A DNA stretch of 64,000 nucleotides from JALZOC01 sp035758845 (GTDB taxonomy: Bacteria; Acidobacteriota; Vicinamibacteria; Vicinamibacterales; 2-12-FULL-66-21). The DNA lies in the NCBI GenBank assembly GCA_035758845.1, contig DASTVZ010000021.1:26108-90107 (forward strand), given 5' to 3'. Position numbers and translations under genes: made by a program. Below the pieces are notes generated by a model, which was not told the DNA's origin, did no database searches, and saw only the letters and a list, made by a program, of their open reading frames with translations. Shown here piece by piece: positions 32,511 to 40,143 of this stretch (positions within the stretch are counted from its first letter, which is position 1; the number at the start of each line of letters is the position of its first letter).

Positions 32511-33770
32511 TTACTCGAGTCTCTCCACCTGCGCCCCTAACGAACGCAGACGTTCGACCAGCGACCCATATCCGCGCTCGACGGTCTCGAGCGGCGTCAC
32601 CGTGCTTTCGCCGTCGGCGGCGAGACCGGCGGCGATCAGCGCCATCCCCGAACGCAGATCGCGGGCATCCAGCAAGCGGCCACGGAGTTTGGTAGGACCG
32701 CTGACGATGATTCGATGCGGATCGCAGAGGAAAAGATCCGCGCGCATTGCGCTCAACTGCTCGAGCGCAAACAAGCGGAGTTCGTACATCCAGTCGTGCA
32801 CCAGCGTACGACCGTCTGCCTGGGTCGCCAGGACTGTGACCAGACTCACCATGTCGCTGGGAAAGCCCGGCCAGAGCCCGGTCGTGACGCGCCCGCACGC
32901 CGTCAACGAAGAAGACGACTCAACGAGCAGCCGGTCATCGTCGTAACGGCAGCGCAAGCCCATTCGCACGAGGGGCGACATGACCACCTCGAGATCGACC
33001 GTGCGCGCGCCCAGGACTTCGATGTCGCCGCCGGTGATCGCAGCCGTCACCCCCCAACTGCCTGCTTCGATATAGTCGCCATCCAGTCGGTGTTCAGCGC
33101 CTCGAAAGCGCGCCGGCGCTTCGACGGAGATGGTCGACGTTCCCTCCCCCTCAATCGACGTTCCCATCGCGCGCAGGAACCTGCACAGTTCGACTACGTG
33201 TGGTTCCATCGCGGCGTGCCGGATCTCCGTCCGGCCTTTGGCACCAGCGGCCGCGAGCAGCGCCGTCTCAGTTCCAGTGACCGATGCCTCATCGAGATAA
33301 AACGACGCGGCCGATAATCCGTCGGGCGCATCGAGCGAGTGTCCAGGTTCGTCGACCTGAACCGCGCCCAGTTCCACGAGCGCTTGCAAGTGGGTGGCGA
33401 TCGTTCGTCGCGTCGGGAAATCTCCTCCAGGCTGCGCGAGCCTGGCCGATCCGTAGCGTGCGAGCAATGGGCCGAGCAACAATACCGATCCGCGTAGCTT
33501 TCCGACGAGCAAGGGATCCGGCCGGTTACTGCTGATCGTTCCACATTGAATTCGTAATGTGCTGGTTCCGCCGCCGCTCACCTTCGCCCCGAGGCCTTTC
33601 AACAGCTCCAGCAGGACGTCCACGTCACGAATTCGCGGAACGTTGCTCAACACGCATTCCTGATCGGTGAGCAGGCATGCAGCAATCAGTGGCAGTGCCG
33701 CATTCTTGTTTCCTTCCACGACAATTCGGCCGGAGAGACGCTTCCCACCCTGAATCCTGAGCGTCGCCAT
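32511..33770 (-). CDS. murA: UDP-GlcNAc enolpyruvyl transferase, Asp-type
   Basis: MurA transfers enolpyruvate from PEP to UDP-GlcNAc, the first committed step of peptidoglycan synthesis. The 419-residue product has the EPSP-synthase-like fold with GNKNAALPLIAA (Lys22/Asn23 equivalents), GLWPGFPSDMVSLVTVLA (catalytic Asp region) and RLLDARDLRSGMALIAAGL. In the active-site loop the usual Cys (C115 in E. coli) is replaced: the sequence reads AQPGGDFPTRRT with Asp117. Known Asp-type MurA enzymes are active but insensitive to fosfomycin. It starts on the stop of murB (TGATG) and ends a peptidoglycan cassette. A MurA-like paralogue of other specificity is less likely given the mur context. Confidence 0.88.
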   Translation of the reverse strand: MATLRIQGGKRLSGRIVVEGNKNAALPLIAACLLTDQECVLSNVPRIRDVDVLLELLKGLGAKVSGGGTSTLRIQCGTISSNRPDPLLVGKLRGSVLLLGPLLARYGSARLAQPGGDFPTRRTIATHLQALVELGAVQVDEPGHSLDAPDGLSAASFYLDEASVTGTETALLAAAGAKGRTEIRHAAMEPHVVELCRFLRAMGTSIEGEGTSTISVEAPARFRGAEHRLDGDYIEAGSWGVTAAITGGDIEVLGARTVDLEVVMSPLVRMGLRCRYDDDRLLVESSSSLTACGRVTTGLWPGFPSDMVSLVTVLATQADGRTLVHDWMYELRLFALEQLSAMRADLFLCDPHRIIVSGPTKLRGRLLDARDLRSGMALIAAGLAADGESTVTPLETVERGYGSLVERLRSLGAQVERLE

Positions 33771-34708
33771 CAGTTCCCTTCACCCAGACAGACGATTTCT
33801 TCGCGTAGGACGACGCCGAATTGCGCCTGCACCTCGGATTTGCAGCGATCGATCAGCGCCCGGATGTCCCGTGCCGTGGCGCCCCCCTCATTGACGATGA
33901 AGTTTGCGTGAGTGGTCGACACGCGTGCCGATCCCTCCCGCGCCCCCTTCAGGCCGGCTCGATCGACAAGGGCACCCGCGGATGGCGGAATGCCGTCGGG
34001 CACACGCTCGCGGCGCGGGTCTGGGTTCTGAAAGATGCATCCCGCGCTCGGAGATTCGAGCGGCTGCGTGCGCTTTCTGAACGCGAGCGACTCGCGAGCA
34101 ATCGCACGCAGCGCGGATGGCTCGCCGGCTGAGACGATGAAGTCCGCTGAGATCACGACCTCATGAGTGCGATGCAGTCGGCTGTAGTCGTAGGCGAATT
34201 CCATTTCTGCTCGTGGAACGTCCTGCAGATTCCCGTCGAGTGCTACGAGCCGCACGGCAACAAGGCATTCACTGATTAGACGCCCTCTGAAATGCGCATT
34301 GCCATAGACGGCGCCGCCCACGGTGCCCGGCGTACCCGCCCAGGCTTCGATTCCGGCGAGCCCACGATTCACTGTCCATCGTACGAGGCCGTTGATCGTC
34401 ACGCCGGCGTCCGCCCTGATGGTCGACGCATCGACCTGACGAACGTCGCCGCCATGGACTCGAACGACAATTCCGCGCACCCCTCGGTCGGATACGAGCA
34501 CATTCGAACCGCCACCCAGAACCGTAAGCGGAATGCGCGCGTCGCGTGCGATGGCGATCGTTTTCTCGAGATCGGCACTCTGCTCGACATCGAGAAGCCA
34601 GTCGGCCGGACCTCCCACCTTGAACGTCGTCAGGGGGGCGAGCGGCGCGTTGCGACGGACGCGATCGGCCCCGAATGCAGCGGTAAGGCGAGCGTGGGTG
34701 TCGATCAC
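33770..34708 (-). CDS. murB: UDP-N-acetylenolpyruvoylglucosamine reductase
   Basis: MurB reduces the MurA product to UDP-MurNAc with NADPH and FAD. GTG 34708 overlaps the pxpC stop (GTGA) and gives (M)IDTHARLTAAFGADRV. Family signatures are LAPLTTFKVGGPADWLL, the FAD-binding LTVLGGGSNVLVSDRG, GIEAWAGTPGTVGGAVYGNAHF, and PSAGCIFQNP with the catalytic Ser/Cys loop. The 312-residue length and short loops fit the type IIb MurB found in many Gram-positives and others. The frame upstream of GTG overlaps pxpC and is ignored. It is translationally coupled to murA. Confidence 0.94.
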   Translation of the reverse strand: MIDTHARLTAAFGADRVRRNAPLAPLTTFKVGGPADWLLDVEQSADLEKTIAIARDARIPLTVLGGGSNVLVSDRGVRGIVVRVHGGDVRQVDASTIRADAGVTINGLVRWTVNRGLAGIEAWAGTPGTVGGAVYGNAHFRGRLISECLVAVRLVALDGNLQDVPRAEMEFAYDYSRLHRTHEVVISADFIVSAGEPSALRAIARESLAFRKRTQPLESPSAGCIFQNPDPRRERVPDGIPPSAGALVDRAGLKGAREGSARVSTTHANFIVNEGGATARDIRALIDRCKSEVQAQFGVVLREEIVCLGEGN

Positions 34709-35628
34709 GTGTCGGTTCCCAGCAAGGCGGCTTCCTGCTCTCTCGAGGCAGCAACCGCTTCGGCGCGCGTGCATTCGCGGAACTCGATCCAGTCACCAGG
34801 TGCGAGTTGTCCCGCGATCGGCAAGTCGGCAGTGATGACGGTGCCGATCTTTGGATACCCGCCGGTTGTCTGGCGATCGGCCATCAGCAGAATGGGTTGA
34901 CCCGACGCAGGCACCTGCACCGACCCGATGGGCGTTGCGTCGGAGAGAATGTCCGCGGCTCCGGAGTGAAGCAGTGATTCACCGTCGAGGCGATATCCCA
35001 TCCGATTCGATTGGGGAGTGATGATGAAGCGGCCGCTGAAGAACTGTTCCAGCGCGAGGGGAGTGAAGTACGCATCGTGCGGGCCTCGAATCGCGCGCAG
35101 GACGGCACCACCTTCCGGCATCTTCAACGGTCGACCGTTCGACGCAACAGCGGATCGCGGTTGACGGCCAATTTGCAACACATCTCCGGCGTGCAAGTGT
35201 CGTCCGTTGAACGGGCCGATGCCGCTCACGAGGCTCGTCGATCGGCTCCCGAAGTCCTCAGGGACATCCACACCACCCAGAACGGCGAGTGTCGCTCGTG
35301 CACCGCTCAACCGGGCCCCGAATCGCAATCGTTGTCCGGCCGGAATGACGAACGGCCGCCGAACATCCACCGGGTTGCCGTCCACAGCCGCCTCGAATCG
35401 AGCGCCCTGGACGACGCAGGTCGTTGGTTCCGACGCCTCCAGTTCAGGACCAATCAACGTGATCTCCAATGCCGCCGCGCCACTCTCGTTGCCGACCAGT
35501 TGATTCGCCAGCCGATGAGAATACGAATCCATCGGTCCTGCGACGGGCACTCCACTATGCTGATGTCCCCAGCGCCCGAGATCCTGGACCGTCGTCAACA
35601 TCCCGGGACGAATCACCCGCAGCGACAT
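34705..35628 (-). CDS. pxpC: 5-oxoprolinase subunit C / biotin-dependent carboxyltransferase family (KipA-type)
   Basis: The 307-residue protein has the PxpC/AHS2 signature: IRPGMLTTVQDLGRWGHQHSGVPVAGPMDSYSHRLANQLVGN at the N-terminus (residues 6-47), then ALEITLIGPELEA and LSGARATLAVLGGVDVP. In E. coli PxpA, PxpB and PxpC together cleave 5-oxoproline to glutamate with ATP. Subunit B directly precedes it; PxpA is not in the window. Its position inside a murein recycling cassette is unusual. Confidence 0.9.
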   Translation of the reverse strand: MSLRVIRPGMLTTVQDLGRWGHQHSGVPVAGPMDSYSHRLANQLVGNESGAAALEITLIGPELEASEPTTCVVQGARFEAAVDGNPVDVRRPFVIPAGQRLRFGARLSGARATLAVLGGVDVPEDFGSRSTSLVSGIGPFNGRHLHAGDVLQIGRQPRSAVASNGRPLKMPEGGAVLRAIRGPHDAYFTPLALEQFFSGRFIITPQSNRMGYRLDGESLLHSGAADILSDATPIGSVQVPASGQPILLMADRQTTGGYPKIGTVITADLPIAGQLAPGDWIEFRECTRAEAVAASREQEAALLGTDT

Positions 35629-36303
35629 TCACGACATTCCTTCGAACTGGGCAGGATCGACTGGATGGAATCGCACTCGATCGCCGGGCTTGAACAGAAA
35701 TGCCGGCGCGCGCGCGCGATCGTACGGCTTGACGCGTGTCCGACCGATCAGATGCCAGCCACCCGGTGTCTCGCGAGGATAAATTCCGGTCTGGCCAGCG
35801 GCAATAGCTACCGATCCGGCGGGCACGCGCATTCGCGGGGTGGCACGCCGCGGCAGCGCGAGCCTCTCGTCGACACTGGCCATGTACGGAAAACCGGGAA
35901 TGAAGCCGACGACATAGACACGATATGTGCGGCCGGCGTGAATCGCAATCACCTCGGCCTCGCTGAGTCCTGCGCGTGCTGCGACGTCAGTAAGGTCAGG
36001 CCCGAACTCACCGCCATAACAGACGTCGACGTCGATCTCCGCACCGGCCGCCTCTCCGACGTCGGCAAGATTCGTCGCCAGCCGGCGAAGTTGTGACGCG
36101 AGATCGTCCCCGTCGACACGAAGCGGATCGAAATAAACGGTGACCGAACAATACCCGACGACCACATCGCGGATTGCCGGGTCGAGGTGTCTTGCTTCGC
36201 GGGCAAACGCCACGGCACGTCCGCTGATCGAGGGATCGATTCGAGTTGCCCACTCGACCAGCCACGCAGCGTCCCCGGCCGGAGCGATCCGGAAATGGAC
36301 CAT
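35629..36303 (-). CDS. pxpB: 5-oxoprolinase subunit B (KipI-type)
   Basis: The 224-residue product matches PxpB/KipI/AHS1: FRIAPAGDAAWLVEWATRIDP at the start, VGYCSVTVYFDP, and the cyclophilin-like core YVVGFIPGFPYMASVDERLALPRR with GSVAIAAGQTGIYPRETPGGWHLIGRT. The protein works with PxpC (and PxpA elsewhere) in 5-oxoproline cleavage. Its stop abuts the pxpC ATG, and it begins three bases after the mpl stop, so it is one member of the nagZ-ldcA-mpl-pxpBC-murBA transcript. Confidence 0.91.
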   Translation of the reverse strand: MVHFRIAPAGDAAWLVEWATRIDPSISGRAVAFAREARHLDPAIRDVVVGYCSVTVYFDPLRVDGDDLASQLRRLATNLADVGEAAGAEIDVDVCYGGEFGPDLTDVAARAGLSEAEVIAIHAGRTYRVYVVGFIPGFPYMASVDERLALPRRATPRMRVPAGSVAIAAGQTGIYPRETPGGWHLIGRTRVKPYDRARAPAFLFKPGDRVRFHPVDPAQFEGMS

Positions 36304-36306
36304 TGA

Positions 36307-37713
36307 TCAGGTCGCGCGCGCTTCGAGCGCTGTCAGCAGCTTCTGATGAATGTCGTCAAACCCGCCGTTCGACATGACGATGACGAGATCACCGCTGCGC
36401 GCCTCCTTGGTGACGGTGCGAACAATCTCTCGGACCTCGGGGATATAGTGCGCGTCCACGCCTGCCGCTTTGAGGTCGCCGGTCAACGCTTCAGGCGAAA
36501 GCCGCTCGTTTTCGGGAAGAGTTGATCGAAAGACGGCAGGCAACACGACGCGATCGGCTTTGGCCAAGGCTTTGGCGAAATCAGACTGAAAGACTCGCCG
36601 ACACGATGTCGCCGAACGCGGCTCGAAGATCGCCCAGATGCGCCGATTCGGATACGCCGAGCGAACACCCTCGAGCGTTTCCGCAATCGCAGTCGGGTGA
36701 TGCGCAAAATCGTCGTACACCGCCACGCCGTCCGCTGTGCCGCGGTGCTGCAGTCGCCGGCGCACGCCTTTGAACGTTCGCAATCCTTCCGCCATCGAAT
36801 CAGTGTTCAGGCCGGCAGCCGCACCGACGGCAAGCGCTGCCAGCGCATTTCTCACGTTGTACGCGCCAAGAAGAGGCAGGTCAAACACTCCGACGGTCGT
36901 TCCCGCGCGGCGGACGCCAAATCGCGTCGACGCCGATGTCACCTGGAGATCGTGCGCCTGCCAATCACAGCCGTTCGAGAGACCGAACGTCTCCACCTTG
37001 CAACGCGCGTTGGCCTTCAGCGCGAGCGCGTCAGCATTGTCTGCGCCGAGCACAAGCAGACCACGTCGCGGCACGAGGTTGACGAGCCGCCTGAACGCCA
37101 GTCTGATCGCGTCGAGATCCGGGTAGATATCGGCGTGGTCGAATTCGATGTTGTTGACGACCACGATGTCGGGCAGATACTTCAGAAACTTCGCCGTCTT
37201 ATCGAAGAACGCGCTGTCGTACTCGTCACCCTCAATCACGAAATCACGGCCACCGCCAACGCGATAACTGCTTTCAAAATTCTCGGCGATGCCGCCGATG
37301 AATACGTTGGGATCAGCGCCACCGTGCGCCAGCAACCAACCGGTGAGGGACGTCGTCGTCGTCTTTCCATGGGTGCCGGCGATGACGATCGATCGCGATG
37401 CCCACAGAAAGTGATCGCGGATGGCTTCCGGCAGCGAGCAGTACCGGATCTTTCGATCGAGAACCTCTTCGAGCTCGGGATTGCCGCGCGAGATGGCGTT
37501 ACCGACGACGACCAGATCCAGGTCGGCGGTGATGTGATCCCCGCTGTACCCCTGGAGCGTGACGATCCCCTGCTGCACGAGGAAATCACTCATGGGCGGA
37601 TACATGTTCTGGTCGGATCCGCGCACGTCGTAGCCGCGACTCTTCAGCAGCGCGGCCAGCGTCGCCATCGCCGTGCCACACACGCCAATCAAATGAACCC
37701 GCTTCGTGCTCAC
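36307..37713 (-). CDS. mpl: UDP-MurNAc:L-Ala-gamma-D-Glu-mDAP ligase
   Basis: Mpl attaches recycled murein tripeptide to UDP-MurNAc, bypassing MurC, D and E. GTG 37713 overlaps the ldcA stop (GTGA) and gives (M)STKRVHLIGVCGTAMATLAALL and 468 residues. The Mpl-type SDQNMYPPMSDFL, the P-loop VIAGTHGKTTTTSLTGWLL, EGDEYDSAFFDKTAKFLKY and VYDDFAHHPTAIAETLEGV are all present. The N-terminal GVCGTAM and YPPMS features favour Mpl over MurC. The open frame upstream of GTG lies in ldcA and is not used. It sits beside ldcA and nagZ, consistent with recycling. Confidence 0.92.
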   Translation of the reverse strand: MSTKRVHLIGVCGTAMATLAALLKSRGYDVRGSDQNMYPPMSDFLVQQGIVTLQGYSGDHITADLDLVVVGNAISRGNPELEEVLDRKIRYCSLPEAIRDHFLWASRSIVIAGTHGKTTTTSLTGWLLAHGGADPNVFIGGIAENFESSYRVGGGRDFVIEGDEYDSAFFDKTAKFLKYLPDIVVVNNIEFDHADIYPDLDAIRLAFRRLVNLVPRRGLLVLGADNADALALKANARCKVETFGLSNGCDWQAHDLQVTSASTRFGVRRAGTTVGVFDLPLLGAYNVRNALAALAVGAAAGLNTDSMAEGLRTFKGVRRRLQHRGTADGVAVYDDFAHHPTAIAETLEGVRSAYPNRRIWAIFEPRSATSCRRVFQSDFAKALAKADRVVLPAVFRSTLPENERLSPEALTGDLKAAGVDAHYIPEVREIVRTVTKEARSGDLVIVMSNGGFDDIHQKLLTALEARAT

Positions 37714-38636
37714 GCGGTAACCGCCGCCTCCTCGATGATGAGCGATGGCCGCGGACTTGTCAGCACGCGCGCGCGAACGCCGAATGGCAGTGTCAATGTC
37801 GGCCCAGCAGTGTGTCCTGAGGGCAATCCGTACAGAATTGGACCCCGGAACCCTCGGGTCAGTTCCTCGACCACTTCGCGAGCCGTCGGAGCACCACTCG
37901 GCTCGTCGCATCGTGGAAGTTCCCCAAAGACAAGCGCCGACGCTCGAGACAGGATGCCGCTGAGATACAGCTGTGTCAGCATGCGATCGAGACGATACGG
38001 CCGCTCCGCCACTTCGTCGAGAAACAGGACACATCCTGCCGGAGGGTCGAACGCGTACGGGGTGCCAAGCGACGAGCACAGCTGCGTCAGCGTACCGCCG
38101 ATGAGAATCCCGGCGGCCTCGCCGGAGTGCAGCACTTCGACCTGTGGATGAGAGATCTCGTCAGCGGGTTCCGGCCGGCACAAACAGCGGATGAACGTTG
38201 CGCGATCGTATCCGCTCTCGCCACGGGCGAGGCGGCCCTCCAGCATCGGCCCGTGAAACGACACAATGCCGCCGATTAACGTGAGCCACGACAGTAACGA
38301 GGTGTTGTCGCTGTAGCCGATGAAGGCTTTTGGTTCCCCGAGCAGCAGCGACTCGCCGAGCAGCGGCAGGAGATGCACGCTACCGTAACCACCGCGAACG
38401 GCAATTAGCGCGGCGATGCTGGGGTCACGCCATGCTCTCGCAAATGCCGCGGCACGCGTTGTGGCTGAACCGGCGGCATAGGCCCGGCGCTCGAAGACAC
38501 TCTCCTCGTAGATTGGCTCGAAGCCGAGGGCGCGGAGTTCTGCGACACCGGCATCGAACTCGACACGCGCGAAGGCGCTCGCGGGCGCAACCACAGCGAT
38601 GCGATCCCCCGACCTGAGAGCGCGAGGTTTACGCAT
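37710..38636 (-). CDS. ldcA: L,D-carboxypeptidase LdcA (peptidase S66)
   Basis: LdcA removes the terminal D-Ala from murein tetrapeptides in the cytosol, producing the tripeptide used by Mpl. The 308-residue serine peptidase shows the start ALRSGDRIAVVAPAS, the nucleophile elbow FIGYSDNTSLLSWL (Ser), the Glu segment CVLFLDEVAERPYRLDRML and the His in GLPSGHTAGPTLTLPFG, giving the complete S66 triad. ATG 38636 is four bases beyond the nagZ stop; its own stop overlaps the mpl start. The substrate call rests on the family and on the neighbouring nagZ and mpl. Confidence 0.93.
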   Translation of the reverse strand: MRKPRALRSGDRIAVVAPASAFARVEFDAGVAELRALGFEPIYEESVFERRAYAAGSATTRAAAFARAWRDPSIAALIAVRGGYGSVHLLPLLGESLLLGEPKAFIGYSDNTSLLSWLTLIGGIVSFHGPMLEGRLARGESGYDRATFIRCLCRPEPADEISHPQVEVLHSGEAAGILIGGTLTQLCSSLGTPYAFDPPAGCVLFLDEVAERPYRLDRMLTQLYLSGILSRASALVFGELPRCDEPSGAPTAREVVEELTRGFRGPILYGLPSGHTAGPTLTLPFGVRARVLTSPRPSLIIEEAAVTA

Positions 38637-38639
38637 GCC

Positions 38640-39731
38640 TTATGCGAACCTCGCCATTTCGGCGGCAATGGCTTGGTGCTCATCGCGGCCGAGCAGCGTG
38701 CGTAACGCAGCGCCGCTGAGTGGCAGCGGACGCGGCGGAGTGAGAAATCGTTCCTTCACCCGCCGCTGGCGAGCGAGAGCATCCTCGACCCGCTTCAGCG
38801 GCAGCACACCATCTTCAACCGCGTGAATCACTGCCTCCAGCGCCCCGACCTGCGCGCCCTGATCGGCACCGCAGAGCAGAACCACATCACAGCCGGCGGC
38901 AAGCGCGGCAACCGCCGCCTGCGCCAGTCCGTACTTGCCACTGATCGCCTTCATCTCCAGGTCGTCGGTGAAGACGAGCCCGTGAAAATTCAATCCCTCT
39001 TTCGCCATGCTCATGATGCGCGGAGACAACGTCGCAGGCCGCTCCTCGTCGAGCGAGGGAATCAGTATGTGCGCGGTCATGATGCCGGCAACGTCCGCCG
39101 CGACCGCGGCGCGGAATGGCACCAGTTCTACGCGCTCGATTCGATCCGGCGGATGATCGACGACCGGCAGCTCGTGGTGCGAATCGACGCTGGTGTCGCC
39201 ATGTCCGGGAAAGTGTTTGCCGCAGGCCGCGATCCCTTCACCTTGCAATGTCCGGATGATAGCGGCGCCAAGACGCGCGACGTCTTCAGCTCGTTCGGCG
39301 AGGGCCCGGTCTCCAATAACCGGGTTCGCCGGGTTTGTGAGGATATCGAGCACGGGCGTGAAGTCGAGCGAGATACCGACGGCGCGCAATTCCGCGGCAA
39401 GCGCGCGGGCAAAGCGCTCCGCGAGACGTTCGTCGCCGCTTCGGCCAAGGGTCAACATTGGCGGCCATACCGTAAAAGGAGTCTTCAGCCTGGCGACCCG
39501 CCCGCCTTCCTGATCGACGCTCACCCATAGCGGCAACTCGGCTGCGAGCGCCTGCGCGTCGCGCGACATCTCCGCCACCTGCTCGGGGGCTTCGACGTTG
39601 CGTCCGAAAAAGACAACGCCTCCCAGATCGAACTCGCGCGCCAGCAGACGCAGGTCCTGCGGAATCGATCGTCCTGCGAAACCGGTTATCGCGAGCTGTC
39701 CAATATGCCGCCGAATATCCCTGATGGACAT
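38640..39731 (-). CDS. nagZ: Beta-N-acetylglucosaminidase NagZ (GH3)
   Basis: NagZ removes GlcNAc from anhydromuropeptides or PG fragments during recycling. ATG 39731 (MSIRDIRRHIGQ) is preferred over an in-frame start 57 bases upstream because a TATAAT box ends seven bases before it. Diagnostic parts are VDQEGGRVARLKTPFTVWPP, GISLDFTPVLDIL, CGKHFPGHGDTSVDSHHELP with the flexible-loop His/Asp catalytic pair, and VFTDDLEMKAI with the Asp nucleophile. At 363 residues without a signal peptide it should be cytoplasmic. It heads the minus-strand peptidoglycan cassette. Confidence 0.93.
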   Translation of the reverse strand: MSIRDIRRHIGQLAITGFAGRSIPQDLRLLAREFDLGGVVFFGRNVEAPEQVAEMSRDAQALAAELPLWVSVDQEGGRVARLKTPFTVWPPMLTLGRSGDERLAERFARALAAELRAVGISLDFTPVLDILTNPANPVIGDRALAERAEDVARLGAAIIRTLQGEGIAACGKHFPGHGDTSVDSHHELPVVDHPPDRIERVELVPFRAAVAADVAGIMTAHILIPSLDEERPATLSPRIMSMAKEGLNFHGLVFTDDLEMKAISGKYGLAQAAVAALAAGCDVVLLCGADQGAQVGALEAVIHAVEDGVLPLKRVEDALARQRRVKERFLTPPRPLPLSGAALRTLLGRDEHQAIAAEMARFA

Positions 39732-39738
39732 CCGAACA

Positions 39739-39744
39739 ATTATA
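39739..39744 (-). promoter_or_regulatory. TATAAT -10 element seven bases before nagZ
   Basis: On the minus strand a perfect TATAAT ends seven bases before the nagZ ATG, placing the transcription start at or next to the A of ATG, so the mRNA would be leaderless. No Shine-Dalgarno sequence fits. The -35 is not conserved. Confidence 0.55.
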
Positions 39745-39861
39745 AATTGAGGCGGCACATTCTTCGCCGCATTGCCGCAGGAGGTCAACGAGGCGATGGA
39801 GGGAACAGAGATTTCTTACAAAAGAGGAGCTCCGCGACTTCGATCCCACTCCGTTGACTCA

Positions 39862-39890
39862 GTCAGCAGCGATAGCTGCTGACCTATAAT
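39862..39890 (+). promoter_or_regulatory. Palindrome and TATAAT before the GHMP remnant/polX
   Basis: Two complementary 9-bp arms (GTCAGCAGC at 39862-39870 and GCTGCTGAC at 39875-39883) with a GATA loop directly precede TATAAT (39885-39890). That -10 ends seven bases before GTG 39898, again predicting a leaderless transcript. The palindrome occupies the spacer and would suit a repressor-binding operator. A TTGACT upstream is 25 bp away, too far to be a normal -35. Confidence 0.5.
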
Positions 39891-39897
39891 GAGCCGC

Positions 39898-40134
39898 GTG
39901 TACATTGAAGCGTCCGCCCCGACGCGCATCGATCTGGCGGGCGGCGTGCTCGATTTCCAAATCGAACGCGATGGGCTGCGCGTCAAGAGCCGCGACGCGC
40001 CCGCCTTCGCGCCCGAAGGCGCTTCGGCCAGGTCTCGCCGTAGCTTTAGCGAAGGCGGAAACGGAGCGAGCCGACGAAAGCGGCTCGCGAGAGAGCGTGT
40101 TGGGGAGTCCGAGGGGCGAAGCGCCTCGGAGTAA
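39898..40134 (+). pseudogene. GHMP-family sugar kinase remnant
   Basis: From GTG 39898 the frame reads (M)YIEASAPTRIDLAGG, the N-terminal signature of GHMP sugar kinases related to heptose-7-phosphate kinase. The expected continuation (about 300 residues with the GHMP ATP loop) is missing: after VLDFQIERDGLRVKSRD the frame runs into a palindromic repeat element and stops in SEGRSASE at 40134. It seems the gene was internally deleted and fused to the repeat. A leaderless promoter still precedes it and probably now drives polX. The assignment rests on about 16 conserved residues. Confidence 0.6.
40008..40134 (+). repeat. Palindromic repeat element, copy 1
   Basis: The copy contains GGTCTCGCCGTAGC, GCGAAGGCGG and, at its end, the hairpin CCGAGGGGC-GAA-GCGCCTCGG (40109-40129, one mismatch), followed by AGTAA. 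Copies 2 and 3 (54884-55020 and 63451-63610) share these blocks on the opposite strand. In each copy the element is oriented with the upstream gene and encodes a terminal GxSEGRSPSE-like stretch plus stop. Confidence 0.75.
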
Positions 40135-40143
40135 TGAATCGAC

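Noticed and set aside
36697..38151. A 484-codon plus-strand open frame opposite mpl and ldcA
   Set aside because: It is Arg/His-rich with no recognisable motif, lies wholly antisense to two clearly conserved genes and reflects the high-GC third-position bias.
39853..39890. TTGACT as -35 for the TATAAT at 39885
   Set aside because: Spacing is 25 bp, too long for a sigma-70 promoter; only the -10 and palindrome are kept.
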